Positions 55,234 to 63,912 of a DNA stretch of 64,000 nucleotides are shown here, piece after piece (the first letter of the stretch is position 1; the number at the start of each line of letters is the position of its first letter). The DNA comes from Streptomyces sp. NBC_01244 (lineage in GTDB: Bacteria; Actinomycetota; Actinomycetes; Streptomycetales; Streptomycetaceae). The position numbers and the translations under genes were made by a program. The notes under the pieces were generated by a model. That model was not told where the DNA came from and searched no databases. It saw nothing but the letters and a program-made list of their open reading frames with translations. The stretch covers positions 6,572,001 to 6,636,000 of the forward strand of contig NZ_CP108488.1 in the NCBI RefSeq assembly GCF_035987325.1. Direction: 5' to 3'.

Positions 55234-55959
55234 GTGCGGCTGACCCCTACGGAGCGCGACCGGCTGCTTCTCCGCAGCGCTGCGGAACTGGCCAGGGCCC
55301 GACGGGCCCGCGGACTCAAACTCAACGTCCCGGAGGCCACCGCGCTCATCGCGGACACGGTCTGCGAGGCCGCGCGTGACGGCAAGCGGCTGGCGGAAGC
55401 CATCGAGGAGGCCCGCTCCGTGCTGGGCCCCGCCGACGTGCTGCCCGGCGTCAGCGACGTGGTCACCGAGGTGCACGTGGAGGCCGTCTTCGACGACGGA
55501 TCCCGCCTCGCCGTGGTCTCGTCCCCGATCCGCGGCGCCGTCGGCCTGGGCGAGGACGCCCCGGGCGCGGTCGTGCCCGGCCCCGGAGCCCCCCAGCCGG
55601 AACCCACGGTCCACCTGCACGTGCGCAACACCGCCACGGTGCCCGTGAGCGTCACCTCCCACTTCCACTTCTTCGAGGCCAACCCGCGCCTCGACTTCGA
55701 CCGCGCGGCGGCGTACGGCATGCGGCTGTGCGTGCCCGCGGGCTCCTCCGTCCGCTTCGACCCCGGCGGCGAGGCCGAGGTCGCCCTGGTCCCGATCGGT
55801 GGCGCACGCATCGCCATCGGCTTCGCCGGACTGGTCGACGGCCCGCTGGACGCTCCCGGAGCCAAGGAGCTGGCGCTGACCCGCGCCGAAGCCTGCGGCT
55901 ATCTCGGCGCGACCGCCACCCCCGACGCCAACGACCGCCCGGAAGGGACGACCGCATGA
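55234..55959 (+). CDS. ureAB: Urease gamma-beta fusion subunit
   Basis: 241 residues from GTG 55234. Residues 1-100 are the gamma subunit ([20 protein letters not shown], then [20 protein letters not shown]). Residues about 125-225 are the beta subunit ([46 protein letters not shown]). Fused gamma-beta chains are known in Helicobacter and some actinobacteria. The gene overlaps urease alpha by ATGA. Neither maturation factors nor urea transporters are next to it. Confidence 0.92.
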   Translation: MRLTPTERDRLLLRSAAELARARRARGLKLNVPEATALIADTVCEAARDGKRLAEAIEEARSVLGPADVLPGVSDVVTEVHVEAVFDDGSRLAVVSSPIRGAVGLGEDAPGAVVPGPGAPQPEPTVHLHVRNTATVPVSVTSHFHFFEANPRLDFDRAAAYGMRLCVPAGSSVRFDPGGEAEVALVPIGGARIAIGFAGLVDGPLDAPGAKELALTRAEACGYLGATATPDANDRPEGTTA

Positions 55960-57698
55960 GCCGGCAGACACCCCACACGGACCACAGCGCGCACTGCGCG
56001 CCCGGCAGCCGGCACATCGACCCGCACGAGTACGCCTCCGTCTTCGGCCCGCGGGCCGGGGACCGGGTCCGGCTCGGCGACTCCGGGCTGACCGTCCGCG
56101 TGGAGTCCGACTCGCAGAAGCCCGGGGACGAGTTCCTGGCCGGCTTCGGCAAGACGGCCCGCGACGGGCTGCACCTGAAGGCCGCCGCCGTCCGCGACAC
56201 CTGCGACGTGGTGATCAGCAACGTGCTGGTCATCGACGCCGTCCTCGGCATCCGCAAGGTCTCCATCGGCATCCGCGAGGGCCGCATCCACGCGATCGGC
56301 AGGGCCGGCAACCCCGACACCCTTGACGGGGTCGAGGTCGTGGTCGGCACGGGGACGAGCATCGTCTCCGGCGAGGGCATGATCGCCACCGCCGGAGCCG
56401 TCGACACCCACGTGCACCTGCTCTCCCCGCGCATCATGGAGGCCTCGCTCGCCGCGGGCGTCACCACGATCATCGGCCAGGAGTTCGGCCCGGTCTGGGG
56501 CGTCGGGGTCAACTCGCCCTGGGCGCTGAAGCACGCCTTCAACGCCTTCGACGCCTGGCCCGTCAACATCGGCTTCCTGGCCCGCGGTTCCTCCTCGGAC
56601 CCGGCCCCGCTGATCGAGGCCCTGGCCGAAGGCGGGGCCTCCGGGTTCAAGGTCCACGAGGACATGGGCGCGCACACCCGCGCCCTGGACACCGCCCTGC
56701 GCGTGGCGGAGGAGCACGACGTCCAGGTCGCCCTGCACAGCGACGGCCTCAACGAGTGCCTCTCCGTCGAGGACACCCTGCGGGTGCTGGACGGCCGGAC
56801 CATCCACGCCTTCCACATCGAGGGCTGCGGCGGCGGTCACGTCCCCAACGTCCTGAAGATGGCCGGCGTCCCGAACGTCATCGGCTCCTCCACCAACCCG
56901 ACCCTGCCCTTCGGCCGGGACGCGGTCGCCGAGCACTACGGGATGATCGTCTCCGTCCACGACCTCAAGCCGGACCTCCCCGGCGACGCCGCCATGGCCC
57001 GCGACCGGATCCGCGCGGGCACGATGGGGGCCGAGGACGTCCTGCACGACCTCGGCGCGATCGGGATCACCTCCTCCGACGCCCAGGGAATGGGCCGCGC
57101 GGGCGAGACCATCCGCCGCACCTTCGCCATGGCCGCGAAGATGAAGGGCGAGCTGGGACCGCTGGACGGCGACGGCGAGGGCGACGACAACGCCCGCGTA
57201 CTGCGCTACATGGCCAAGCTGACCATCAACCCGGCCATCGCCCACGGCCTGGCCCACGAGATCGGCTCCATCGAGGTCGGCAAGCTCGCCGACATCGTGC
57301 TGTGGCGCCCCCAGTTCTTCGGAGCCAAGCCGCAGCTGGTCCTCAAGTCCGGCTTCCCGGCCTACGGGGTCACCGGCGACCCCAACGCCGCCACCGACAC
57401 CTGCGAACCGCTGGTCCTCGGCCCGCAGTTCGGCTCGTACGGGGCCACCGCGGCCGATATCTCCGTCGCCTTCGTCTCGGCCGCCGCGGCGGCGCTGGGC
57501 AGCGACGAGATGCTGACCCGCAGGCGCCGGGTCGCCGTCCGCGGCACCCGGGGCATCGGCCCCGGGAACCTGCTCCTCAACTCCCGGGTGGGCGCGGTCG
57601 ATGTGGACGCGCGCAGCGGACTCGTCTCCCTCGACGGGGAACCGCTGCGCTCCGAAGCCGCCGAATCGGTCTCCCTCAACCGCCTGTACTTCCTTTAG
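55956..57698 (+). CDS. ureC: Urease alpha-like subunit, divergent flap
   Basis: 580 residues from ATG 55956, overlapping the previous stop. Urease hydrolyses urea to ammonia and carbamate at two Ni ions. The metal ligands are all present: His152 and His154 (THVH), the carbamylated Lys232 and His234 (FKVHED), His261, His287 (HIEGCGGGH) and Asp375 (SSDAQGMGR). The flap, normally MVCHHL, reads VSVHDL: His335 is kept but the Cys before it is Val334 and the following His is Asp. No ureDEFG genes lie in the window. Activity on urea is likely but not certain. Confidence 0.9.
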   Translation: MSRQTPHTDHSAHCAPGSRHIDPHEYASVFGPRAGDRVRLGDSGLTVRVESDSQKPGDEFLAGFGKTARDGLHLKAAAVRDTCDVVISNVLVIDAVLGIRKVSIGIREGRIHAIGRAGNPDTLDGVEVVVGTGTSIVSGEGMIATAGAVDTHVHLLSPRIMEASLAAGVTTIIGQEFGPVWGVGVNSPWALKHAFNAFDAWPVNIGFLARGSSSDPAPLIEALAEGGASGFKVHEDMGAHTRALDTALRVAEEHDVQVALHSDGLNECLSVEDTLRVLDGRTIHAFHIEGCGGGHVPNVLKMAGVPNVIGSSTNPTLPFGRDAVAEHYGMIVSVHDLKPDLPGDAAMARDRIRAGTMGAEDVLHDLGAIGITSSDAQGMGRAGETIRRTFAMAAKMKGELGPLDGDGEGDDNARVLRYMAKLTINPAIAHGLAHEIGSIEVGKLADIVLWRPQFFGAKPQLVLKSGFPAYGVTGDPNAATDTCEPLVLGPQFGSYGATAADISVAFVSAAAAALGSDEMLTRRRRVAVRGTRGIGPGNLLLNSRVGAVDVDARSGLVSLDGEPLRSEAAESVSLNRLYFL

Positions 57699-57745
57699 AT
57701 CAGCACAGTCTGCACGTCAGCACAGCCCCTAAGGACCTCCCTGCC

Positions 57746-58786
57746 ATGACCGACACCACGCCCGTGAACGCCGGATTCCGGATGCCCGCCGAGTGGACGC
57801 CCCACGAGCGCACCTGGATGGCCTGGCCCAGCCCCAACCCCACCTTCACCAACGAGCAGGAGCTCGCCGAAGCCCGCGAGGCCTGGGGCGCCGTGGCCCG
57901 CGCGGTGCGCTCGTACGAGCCGGTGACCCTGGTCGTTTCGCCCGGTGACGGGGAGAGCGCCCGCGCCGTCGTGGGCGATGACATCGAGCTGGTCGAGCGC
58001 GAGCTCGACGACGCCTGGATGCGCGACATCGGCCCGACCTTCGTCACCAACGAGGCCGGCGAGCTGGCGGCCGTCGACTGGACCTTCAACGGCTGGGGCG
58101 CCCAGGAGTGGGCCCGCTGGGACCACGACTCGAAGATCGCCCGCGAGATCTCCGGCCTCGTCGGGACCCGCACCTACAGCACCGCACTGGTCAACGAGGG
58201 CGGCGCCATCCACGTGGACGGCGAGGGCACCGTGCTCCTCACCGACACCGTGCAGCTCGGCAAGGGCCGCAACCCCGACTGGACCCGCGAGCAGGTCGAG
58301 GCCGAGATCCACGCCCACCTGGGCACCACCAAGGCGATCTGGCTCCCGTACGGCCTGGCGGGCGACTACGGCACCTACGGCACCCAGGGCCACGTGGACA
58401 TCGTCGCCGCCTTCGCCCGCCCCGGCGTGGTCATGGTCCACAGCCAGCCCGACCCGGCCCACCCGGACCACGAGCGCGGCAAGACCATCGCCGCCATCCT
58501 GCGCGCGTCCACCGACGCCCGGGGGCGGCAGCTCCAGGTCGTGGAGATCCCGGCGCCGACCGTACTGGAAGAGGACGGGGAGTGGGTCGACTACTCCTAC
58601 ATCAACCACTACCTGTGCAACGGCGGCGTGGTCCTGTGCGCCTTCGACGACCCGCGCGACGAGGAGGCGGCGGAGATCTTCCGCGGTCTGTTCCCCGAGC
58701 GGACCGTGACGCTCGTCGACGCACGTACGATTTTCGCCGGGGGTGGCGGTATCCACTGCATCACCCAGCAGCAGCCGAAGGTCTGA
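57746..58786 (+). CDS. aguA: Agmatine deiminase (peptidylarginine deiminase family)
   Basis: 346 residues from ATG 57746 with AAGGAC upstream. It converts agmatine to N-carbamoylputrescine and ammonia. The pentein marks are visible: MPAEWTPHERTWMAWPSPN, LDDAWMRDIGPTFV, NEGGAIHVDGEGTVLLTD, TQGHVDIVAAFARPGV and GGGGIHCITQQQP with the catalytic Cys338. It follows the urease alpha gene by 47 bp, so the two may be co-transcribed in nitrogen release from agmatine-like compounds. Confidence 0.95.
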   Translation: MTDTTPVNAGFRMPAEWTPHERTWMAWPSPNPTFTNEQELAEAREAWGAVARAVRSYEPVTLVVSPGDGESARAVVGDDIELVERELDDAWMRDIGPTFVTNEAGELAAVDWTFNGWGAQEWARWDHDSKIAREISGLVGTRTYSTALVNEGGAIHVDGEGTVLLTDTVQLGKGRNPDWTREQVEAEIHAHLGTTKAIWLPYGLAGDYGTYGTQGHVDIVAAFARPGVVMVHSQPDPAHPDHERGKTIAAILRASTDARGRQLQVVEIPAPTVLEEDGEWVDYSYINHYLCNGGVVLCAFDDPRDEEAAEIFRGLFPERTVTLVDARTIFAGGGGIHCITQQQPKV

Positions 58787-58818
58787 CCCGAGAGGGCGGC
58801 CGGGACGAGGAGTGGGCC

Positions 58819-59439
58819 ATGGTGGCGGGTGAGGTACGTGCCGCGCGCAAGAACGCGCCGCCGCGCGAGGACGTACTGGTCGCCGCCATGGCCACCATCG
58901 CCGAACGCGGCCTGGACGGTCTGACCATGGCCGGCCTGGGCCGCCAGGTCGGCATGAGCAGCGGCCACCTCCTCTACTACTTCCGCACCAAGGACGAGCT
59001 CCTGCTGCAGACCCTGGAGTGGAGCGAGGCGGCGCTCGGCACCCGGCGCCGCGCCCTGCTGTCCCGCCGCGGCCCGGCGCGCGAACGCCTGCAGGCCTAC
59101 GTGGACCTGTACGTGCCCGAGGGCGCCCGGGATCCGCACTGGACGCTGTGGCTGGAGGTCTGGAACCGCTCGCAGAACGCGGGACCGGGGGAGCGGGAGC
59201 GCCAGGGGGCCATCGAGGGCGCCTGGCACCGCGATCTGGTCGCCCTGCTCGCCGAGGGCATCTCGCGCGGAGAGTTCCGCCCGGTCGACCCGGACCGCTT
59301 CGCGGCCCGGCTGCGAGCCCTGCTCGACGGGTTCAGCATCCAGGTCGCCGTCGGCCTGCCCGGGATAGACCGGGGCGACATCCTCGACCACGTCGGCGAG
59401 TTCCTCAGCGAGGCGCTGACCCCGGGGGCCGGCGCCTGA
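58819..59439 (+). CDS. TetR family regulator
   Basis: 206 residues from ATG 58819, GAGGAG just upstream, 32 bp after the agmatine deiminase gene. The DNA-binding part reads REDVLVAAMATIAERGLDGL, then GRQVGMSSGHLLYYFRTKDE. The C-terminal half, YVPEGARDPHWTLWLEVWNR, fits the BetI-like subgroup (TetR_C_6). As the last gene of the urease-deiminase group, it probably regulates it, perhaps through the dyads upstream of the permease. Confidence 0.92.
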   Translation: MVAGEVRAARKNAPPREDVLVAAMATIAERGLDGLTMAGLGRQVGMSSGHLLYYFRTKDELLLQTLEWSEAALGTRRRALLSRRGPARERLQAYVDLYVPEGARDPHWTLWLEVWNRSQNAGPGERERQGAIEGAWHRDLVALLAEGISRGEFRPVDPDRFAARLRALLDGFSIQVAVGLPGIDRGDILDHVGEFLSEALTPGAGA

Positions 59440-59537
59440 GCGGGCCGCCCCGCCGCGTCCCTCCGCCCATCGGACGGGAGTGCCCGCATGCTGAGATGTC
59501 CGTCCATGCGCGGCATGCGGTATGGCAGACTGCCGAC

Positions 59538-59594
59538 GTGCCTGCTCAGCTCATGATTATGGACAGCAGCGCGCCGGTCCCCAGTGGCCGCTGA
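59538..59594 (+). CDS. Possible cimA leader peptide
   Basis: An 18-residue frame from GTG 59538 encodes MPAQLMIMDSSAPVPSGR. The CAGACT hexamer at 59526-59531 lies 6 nt before the GTG, fitting a leaderless transcript. Leu, Ile and Met codons are clustered at the start, and the stop codon lies inside a hairpin (59584-59624) that is followed by a terminator. This is the arrangement of a ribosome-mediated attenuator, but the amino acid sensed is not obvious. Confidence 0.55.
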   Translation: MPAQLMIMDSSAPVPSGR

Positions 59595-59624
59595 GCCGCG
59601 GAAGAACTTCGCGGAGGCGGCCAC
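59584..59624 (+). promoter_or_regulatory. Antiterminator/pause hairpin over the leader stop
   Basis: GTGGCCGC (59584-59591) pairs with GCGGCCAC (59617-59624), with an inner CCGCG/CGCGG stem. A ribosome at the leader stop would disrupt it and influence the terminator downstream. Confidence 0.65.
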
Positions 59625-59647
59625 CGTGCCCCAGACCCGCGCGCAGA

Positions 59648-59673
59648 CCTCTCGCACCCGCGAGAGGTTTTTT
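59648..59673 (+). terminator. Attenuator terminator upstream of cimA
   Basis: CCTCTCGC pairs with GCGAGAGG around ACCC, followed by six T. Its layout and U tract match the ilvB attenuator. The remaining 115 bp to cimA hold no gene. Confidence 0.88.
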
Positions 59674-59788
59674 CGTTTTCCGGCCCGAACAGACCGGAAT
59701 CGGGCAGCGCGCGATGATGGGGGCAGTGGCGTCGGCCTGCCCGAGGGCGGGCATCCGGAACCACCCATCCGACAGGAGTCAGATCAGC

Positions 59789-61426
59789 ATGACGACGACA
59801 GAGGCCACCGAGCCGACTGCGCCGGCTTCGGGCCCCGGCCCCGATGACGGGTTCCACGTCTTCGACACGACCCTGCGCGACGGTGCCCAGCGTGAGGGCA
59901 TCAACCTCACGGTCGCGGACAAGCTGACGATCGCCCGGCACCTGGACGACTTCGGGGTGGGGTTCATCGAGGGCGGCTGGCCCGGCGCCAACCCCCGCGA
60001 CACGGAGTTCTTCTCCCGTGCCCGCGCGGAGATCGACTTCAAGCACGCCCAGCTCGTCGCCTTCGGCGCGACCCGCCGGGCGGGCGGCTCGGCCGCCACC
60101 GACCCGCAGGTCCGCGCCCTGCTGGAATCCGGCGCCCCGGTGATCACCCTGGTCGCCAAGTCCCACGACCGGCACGTCGAGCTCGCCCTGCGCACCACCC
60201 TCGACGAGAACCTGGAGATGGTCCGCGACACCGTCGCCCACCTGGTCTCCCAGGGCCGCCGGGTCTTCGTCGACTGCGAGCACTTCTTCGACGGCTACCG
60301 GGCCAACGCCGAGTACGCGAAGTCCGTCGTACGGGCCGCGCACGAGGCGGGCGCCGACGTCGTGGTCCTCTGCGACACCAACGGCGGCATGCTGCCCGCG
60401 CAGATCACCGCGACCGTGGCGACCGTACTGGCCGACACCGGCGCACGCCTGGGCATCCACGCCCAGGACGACACCGGCTGCGCCGTCGCCAACACGCTGG
60501 CCGCCGTGGACGCGGGCGCCACGCACGTGCAGTGCACCGCGAACGGCTACGGCGAGCGGGTCGGCAACGCCAACCTCTTCCCGGTCGTCGCCGCGCTGGA
60601 GATCAAGTACGGCCGTACGGTCCTCCCGGCGGGCGCCCTGGCCGAGATGACCCGGATCTCGCACGCCATCGCCGAGGTCGTCAACCTCACCCCCTCCACG
60701 CACCAGCCCTACGTCGGCGTCTCCGCCTTCGCGCACAAGGCGGGCCTGCACGCCTCGGCCATCAAGGTCGACCCGGACCTGTACCAGCACATCGACCCCG
60801 CGCGCGTCGGCAACACCATGCGGATGCTCGTCTCCGACATGGCCGGCCGGGCCTCCATCGAGCTCAAGGGCAAGGAGCTCGGCGTCGACCTCGGCGGGGA
60901 CCGTGCGCTGGTCTCCCGGGTGGTGGAGCGGGTCAAGGAGCGCGAGCTCCAGGGCTACACCTACGAGGCCGCCGACGCCTCCTTCGAGCTGCTGCTGCGC
61001 GCCGAGGCCGAGGGCCGGGCGCGCAAGTACTTCCGCATCGAGTCCTGGCGGGCCATCGTCGAGGACCGCCCCGACGGCACGCACGCCAACGAGGCCACGG
61101 TGAAGCTGTGGGCCAAGGGCGAGCGGATCGTCGCGACGGCGGAGGGCAACGGCCCGGTCAACGCACTCGACCGCGCACTGCGCGTCGCCCTGGAGCGCTT
61201 CTACCCCCAGCTCGCGAAGTTCGAGCTGACCGACTACAAGGTCCGCATCCTGGAGGGCGCACACGGCACGTCCTCCACGACCCGGGTCCTGGTCACCACG
61301 ACGGACGGCGCCCGCGAGTGGAACACGGTCGGCGTCGCCCCGAACGTCATCGCGGCCTCCTGGCAGGCCCTGGAAGACGCCTTCACCTACGGCCTCCTGC
61401 ACGCGGGCGTGGAGCCGGCGGAGTAG
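59789..61426 (+). CDS. cimA: Citramalate synthase
   Basis: 545 residues from ATG 59789 with AGGAG at 59774-59778. It joins pyruvate and acetyl-CoA to (R)-citramalate, giving a threonine-independent route to 2-oxobutyrate and isoleucine. The HMGL-like TIM barrel starts with FDTTLRDGAQREGINLTVAD (metal-binding Asp and catalytic Arg), later HAQDDTGCAVANTLAAVDAG and GERVGNANLF. The C-terminal LeuA dimer/regulatory domain (YKVRILEGAHGTSSTTRVLV) allows feedback. EGGWPGANPRDTEFF separates it from 2-isopropylmalate synthase. Confidence 0.93.
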   Translation: MTTTEATEPTAPASGPGPDDGFHVFDTTLRDGAQREGINLTVADKLTIARHLDDFGVGFIEGGWPGANPRDTEFFSRARAEIDFKHAQLVAFGATRRAGGSAATDPQVRALLESGAPVITLVAKSHDRHVELALRTTLDENLEMVRDTVAHLVSQGRRVFVDCEHFFDGYRANAEYAKSVVRAAHEAGADVVVLCDTNGGMLPAQITATVATVLADTGARLGIHAQDDTGCAVANTLAAVDAGATHVQCTANGYGERVGNANLFPVVAALEIKYGRTVLPAGALAEMTRISHAIAEVVNLTPSTHQPYVGVSAFAHKAGLHASAIKVDPDLYQHIDPARVGNTMRMLVSDMAGRASIELKGKELGVDLGGDRALVSRVVERVKERELQGYTYEAADASFELLLRAEAEGRARKYFRIESWRAIVEDRPDGTHANEATVKLWAKGERIVATAEGNGPVNALDRALRVALERFYPQLAKFELTDYKVRILEGAHGTSSTTRVLVTTTDGAREWNTVGVAPNVIAASWQALEDAFTYGLLHAGVEPAE

Positions 61427-61444
61427 TCCGCGCAGTCCGCGGCC

Positions 61445-61478
61445 GCCGTCTCGCCGTGCTCCGGCAGGGTGAGACGGC
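61445..61478 (+). terminator. Hairpin after cimA
   Basis: GCCGTCTCGCC pairs with GGTGAGACGGC (one G-T pair) around a 12-nt loop, 18 bp past the cimA stop. Confidence 0.75.
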
Positions 61479-61480
61479 GA

Positions 61481-61532
61481 GTGCGACGAAGGGGTGCCAC
61501 GGAGGGGTGCGACGGAGGGCTGCGACAGGTGG
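61481..61532. repeat. Four tandem 13-bp repeats
   Basis: GTGCGACGAAGGG, GTGCCACGGAGGG, GTGCGACGGAGGG and CTGCGACAGGTGG follow directly after the cimA hairpin. The array ends about 60 bp before the next gene. Confidence 0.8.
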
Positions 61533-61586
61533 CCTGGTGGGCCTTATGTCCTACTCACACAAGATTGCACCCGTTCGGGTAGCGTC

Positions 61587-62972
61587 ATGGATATGAGGAC
61601 CAGGCTTATATCCGTACCTTTTGGATCGCTGCTGGCCGCTCTGCTGCTGGCGCTGTCCGCGACCGCACTGCTGGTCGCCCCGCAGGCGTCGGCGGCCGAC
61701 GGGACCACCACCGTGGCGGAGGCCCTCAAGAAGGGCCCGGTCTACGTGGACCCCCGCGCCGAGGCCCAGCTGCCGCCCGCGCAGGCGGACGCGCTCGCGA
61801 AGAAGATCAAGGATGCCGGGAAGCCGGTGTTCGTGGCCGTGCTGCCGGCCACCCCCGAGTTCCCCGCCGCCAGCGTGCTCAAGACGGTCCGTACCGAGAC
61901 CGGCATCACCGGGCTCTACGCGATCCGGCTCGGGGACGGCTTCAACGCCGGCGCCGACCGGGCCGTCATGCCGAGCAACGCGGTCCGCAACCTGGTCGAC
62001 GCCGTCAAGGCGGGCGGACCCGCCGACGCGACCGCGAGCACCGAGCTCAACAACTTCGTGGACCAGGCCCTCGCCCAGGCCAAGGGCAAGGCCCCGGCCT
62101 CCTGGGGCACCGCGAGCACCGACAGCGGGGCCCCGGTGGGCGCCCTGATCGGGCTCGGTGTGGTGGCCGCGGTCGGTGGTGGCGGGGCGTACGCGCTGGT
62201 CAAGCGCAACCGCAAGAAGAAGGAAGAGCTCCGGCGCGAGTCCATCGCCCGGCTGAGCGTGGTCGTAGACGAGGACATCACGGCCTTCGGCGAGGAGCTG
62301 GAGCGCCTCGACTTCCACCCCGGTGAGGCCGGCGCCGACGACGCCATGCGCACGGATTACGAGCAGGGCCTCGACTCGTACGAGAAGGCCAAGCAGATCA
62401 TGGCCTCCGTGCAGCACCCGGAGGAGGTCAAGGGGGTCACCCAGGCCCTGGAGGACGGCCGGTTCGCACTGGCCCGCCTCGACGCGCGCCGGCAGGGCCG
62501 TCCGCTGCCCGAGCGCCGCGCACCCTGCTTCTTCGACCCGCGCCACGGGCCGAGCGCCGAGGACGCGGCCTGGGCCCCGGCGGGCGGGGCCGCCCGTACG
62601 GTCCCGGTCTGCGCGGCGGACGCCGTCCGGCTGCGCGACGGCCAGGACCCGGCGGTCCGCACCGTCGACACCGAGCACGGTCCGCGCCCCTACTACGACG
62701 CCGGCCCGGCGTACGGTCCCTGGGCCGGCGGCTACTTCGGCGGCGGCATCCTGCCCGGCCTGCTCATGGGCACGATGCTCGGATCGATGATGTCCAGTCC
62801 GGCCTACGCCTCCGACTTCGGCGGCGGAAACGGATTCGACGGAGGCGGCGGGGGCTTCGACGGGGGTGACGTGTCCGGGGCCGACTTCAACCCGTCCGAC
62901 TTCGGCGGCGGGGACTTCGGCGGCGGAGGGGGCTTCGACGGCGGAGGCGGGTTCGGCGGGGGCGACTTCTAG
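61587..62972 (+). CDS. Exported TPM-like membrane protein with Gly-rich tail
   Basis: 461 residues from ATG 61587; ATG 61593 is preferred if the transcript is leaderless, since TAGCGT at 61580-61585 lies 7 nt before it. A signal peptide (SVPFGSLLAALLLALSATAL, ending ASA) is followed by an alpha/beta domain to about residue 180 that resembles TPM domains (VYVDPRAEAQLPPAQADALA). One TM helix (about 188-208) and a basic RNRKKK stop-transfer signal follow, then a cytoplasmic helical region and a Gly/Phe/Asp-rich tail from about 405. Function unknown; probably cell-envelope related. Confidence 0.75.
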   Translation: MDMRTRLISVPFGSLLAALLLALSATALLVAPQASAADGTTTVAEALKKGPVYVDPRAEAQLPPAQADALAKKIKDAGKPVFVAVLPATPEFPAASVLKTVRTETGITGLYAIRLGDGFNAGADRAVMPSNAVRNLVDAVKAGGPADATASTELNNFVDQALAQAKGKAPASWGTASTDSGAPVGALIGLGVVAAVGGGGAYALVKRNRKKKEELRRESIARLSVVVDEDITAFGEELERLDFHPGEAGADDAMRTDYEQGLDSYEKAKQIMASVQHPEEVKGVTQALEDGRFALARLDARRQGRPLPERRAPCFFDPRHGPSAEDAAWAPAGGAARTVPVCAADAVRLRDGQDPAVRTVDTEHGPRPYYDAGPAYGPWAGGYFGGGILPGLLMGTMLGSMMSSPAYASDFGGGNGFDGGGGGFDGGDVSGADFNPSDFGGGDFGGGGGFDGGGGFGGGDF

Positions 62973-63003
62973 CCGCCCCCGGCCCCGCGGCTCGCGACGG
63001 GGC

Positions 63004-63618
63004 TCACGCCTGCTTGATCGCCGAGATGTCGAAGGTCAGCTTCACCTTGTCGCTGACCATCACGCCGCCGGTCTCCAGCGCCGCGTTCCAGGTCAGGCCC
63101 CAGTCGGAGCGCAGGATCTCGGCCGAGCCCTCGAACCCGACCCGCTCGTTGCCGTAGACGTCGGTGGCCGCGCCGCCGAACTCCAGGTCGATGGCGAGCG
63201 GGCGCGTGACGTCCTTGATGGTCAGCTCGCCGGTGACGCGGTACTTGTCGCCGCCGAGCTGCTGCGCCTCGGTGGAGCGGAAGGTCATCAGCGGGAAGGT
63301 CTCGGCGTCGAAGAAGTCGCCGGAACGCAGGTGGCCGTCGCGGTCGCCGATGCCGGTGTCGACGGAGGCGATCTTCACGTCGATGGAGGCGGTGGAGCGG
63401 GACGGGTCGGCGCCGTCCAGGTGCAGGGCGCCCTCGTGGTCGGCGAAGGTGCCGCGCACGTTGGTGACCATCGCGTGGCGGACGGTGAAGCCGATGCTGC
63501 TGTGGGAGGCGTCGATGACGTAGTCACCGGTGAGCGCGGCGAGGGCCGGGTCCACGTCGAGGGTGGCGACGGCGGTCGTGGTGGCGGTGTCCTGCGTGCG
63601 GCGGTTGAAGAGACCCAT
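63004..63618 (-). CDS. YceI family protein
   Basis: 204 residues from ATG 63618 with AAGGAG upstream. YceI proteins are lipocalin-like barrels that bind polyisoprenoids or similar lipids. The barrel marks are GDYVIDASHSSIGFTVRHAM, FADHEGALHLDG, DAETFPLMTFRST, VTGELTIKDVTRPLAIDLEF and FEGSAEILRSDWGLTW. There is no signal peptide, so it is probably cytoplasmic. Two MarR-type dyads lie in front of it. Confidence 0.93.
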   Translation of the reverse strand: MGLFNRRTQDTATTTAVATLDVDPALAALTGDYVIDASHSSIGFTVRHAMVTNVRGTFADHEGALHLDGADPSRSTASIDVKIASVDTGIGDRDGHLRSGDFFDAETFPLMTFRSTEAQQLGGDKYRVTGELTIKDVTRPLAIDLEFGGAATDVYGNERVGFEGSAEILRSDWGLTWNAALETGGVMVSDKVKLTFDISAIKQA

Positions 63619-63659
63619 GACTACTCCTTGGTGGGGGGTGCCGCTCGATGGCGGCGCTC

Positions 63660-63710
63660 GTTGAACTTTCAACAACAACGACGCTAGACCCATTCCGTTC
63701 AAATTTCAAC
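63660..63710. promoter_or_regulatory. Two MarR-type operator-like sites upstream of yceI
   Basis: GTTGAACTTTCAAC (63660-63673) is a perfect 6-bp-arm dyad, and GTTCAAATTTCAAC (63697-63710) is a close, imperfect copy. MarR/OhrR proteins often bind TTGAA-TTCAA-like sites in front of yceI genes. No marR gene is inside the window. Confidence 0.6.
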
Positions 63711-63912
63711 CTCTTGACTCCTGTGTGTGGCTCAGCGGCGCCTCGGGGCGGCTTGGCGGGAGTTTTGTGAGAAACCAACAAAGGACCAAGGTCCTGCCTG
63801 GTGGGCTCGGCTGCACCCCCGGTGGTTCTGTCCGGGACGGACAGCGGAAGACACCCGACACTGTGTGGATTCGACGGAGGGTTTTTCCGGTCCGGCTTCG
63901 TAAGGTCATTAC

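Noticed and set aside
59522..59788. N-terminal extension of cimA
   Set aside because: It would read through the leader, hairpin and terminator and is not conserved in style; ATG 59789 has a ribosome-binding site.
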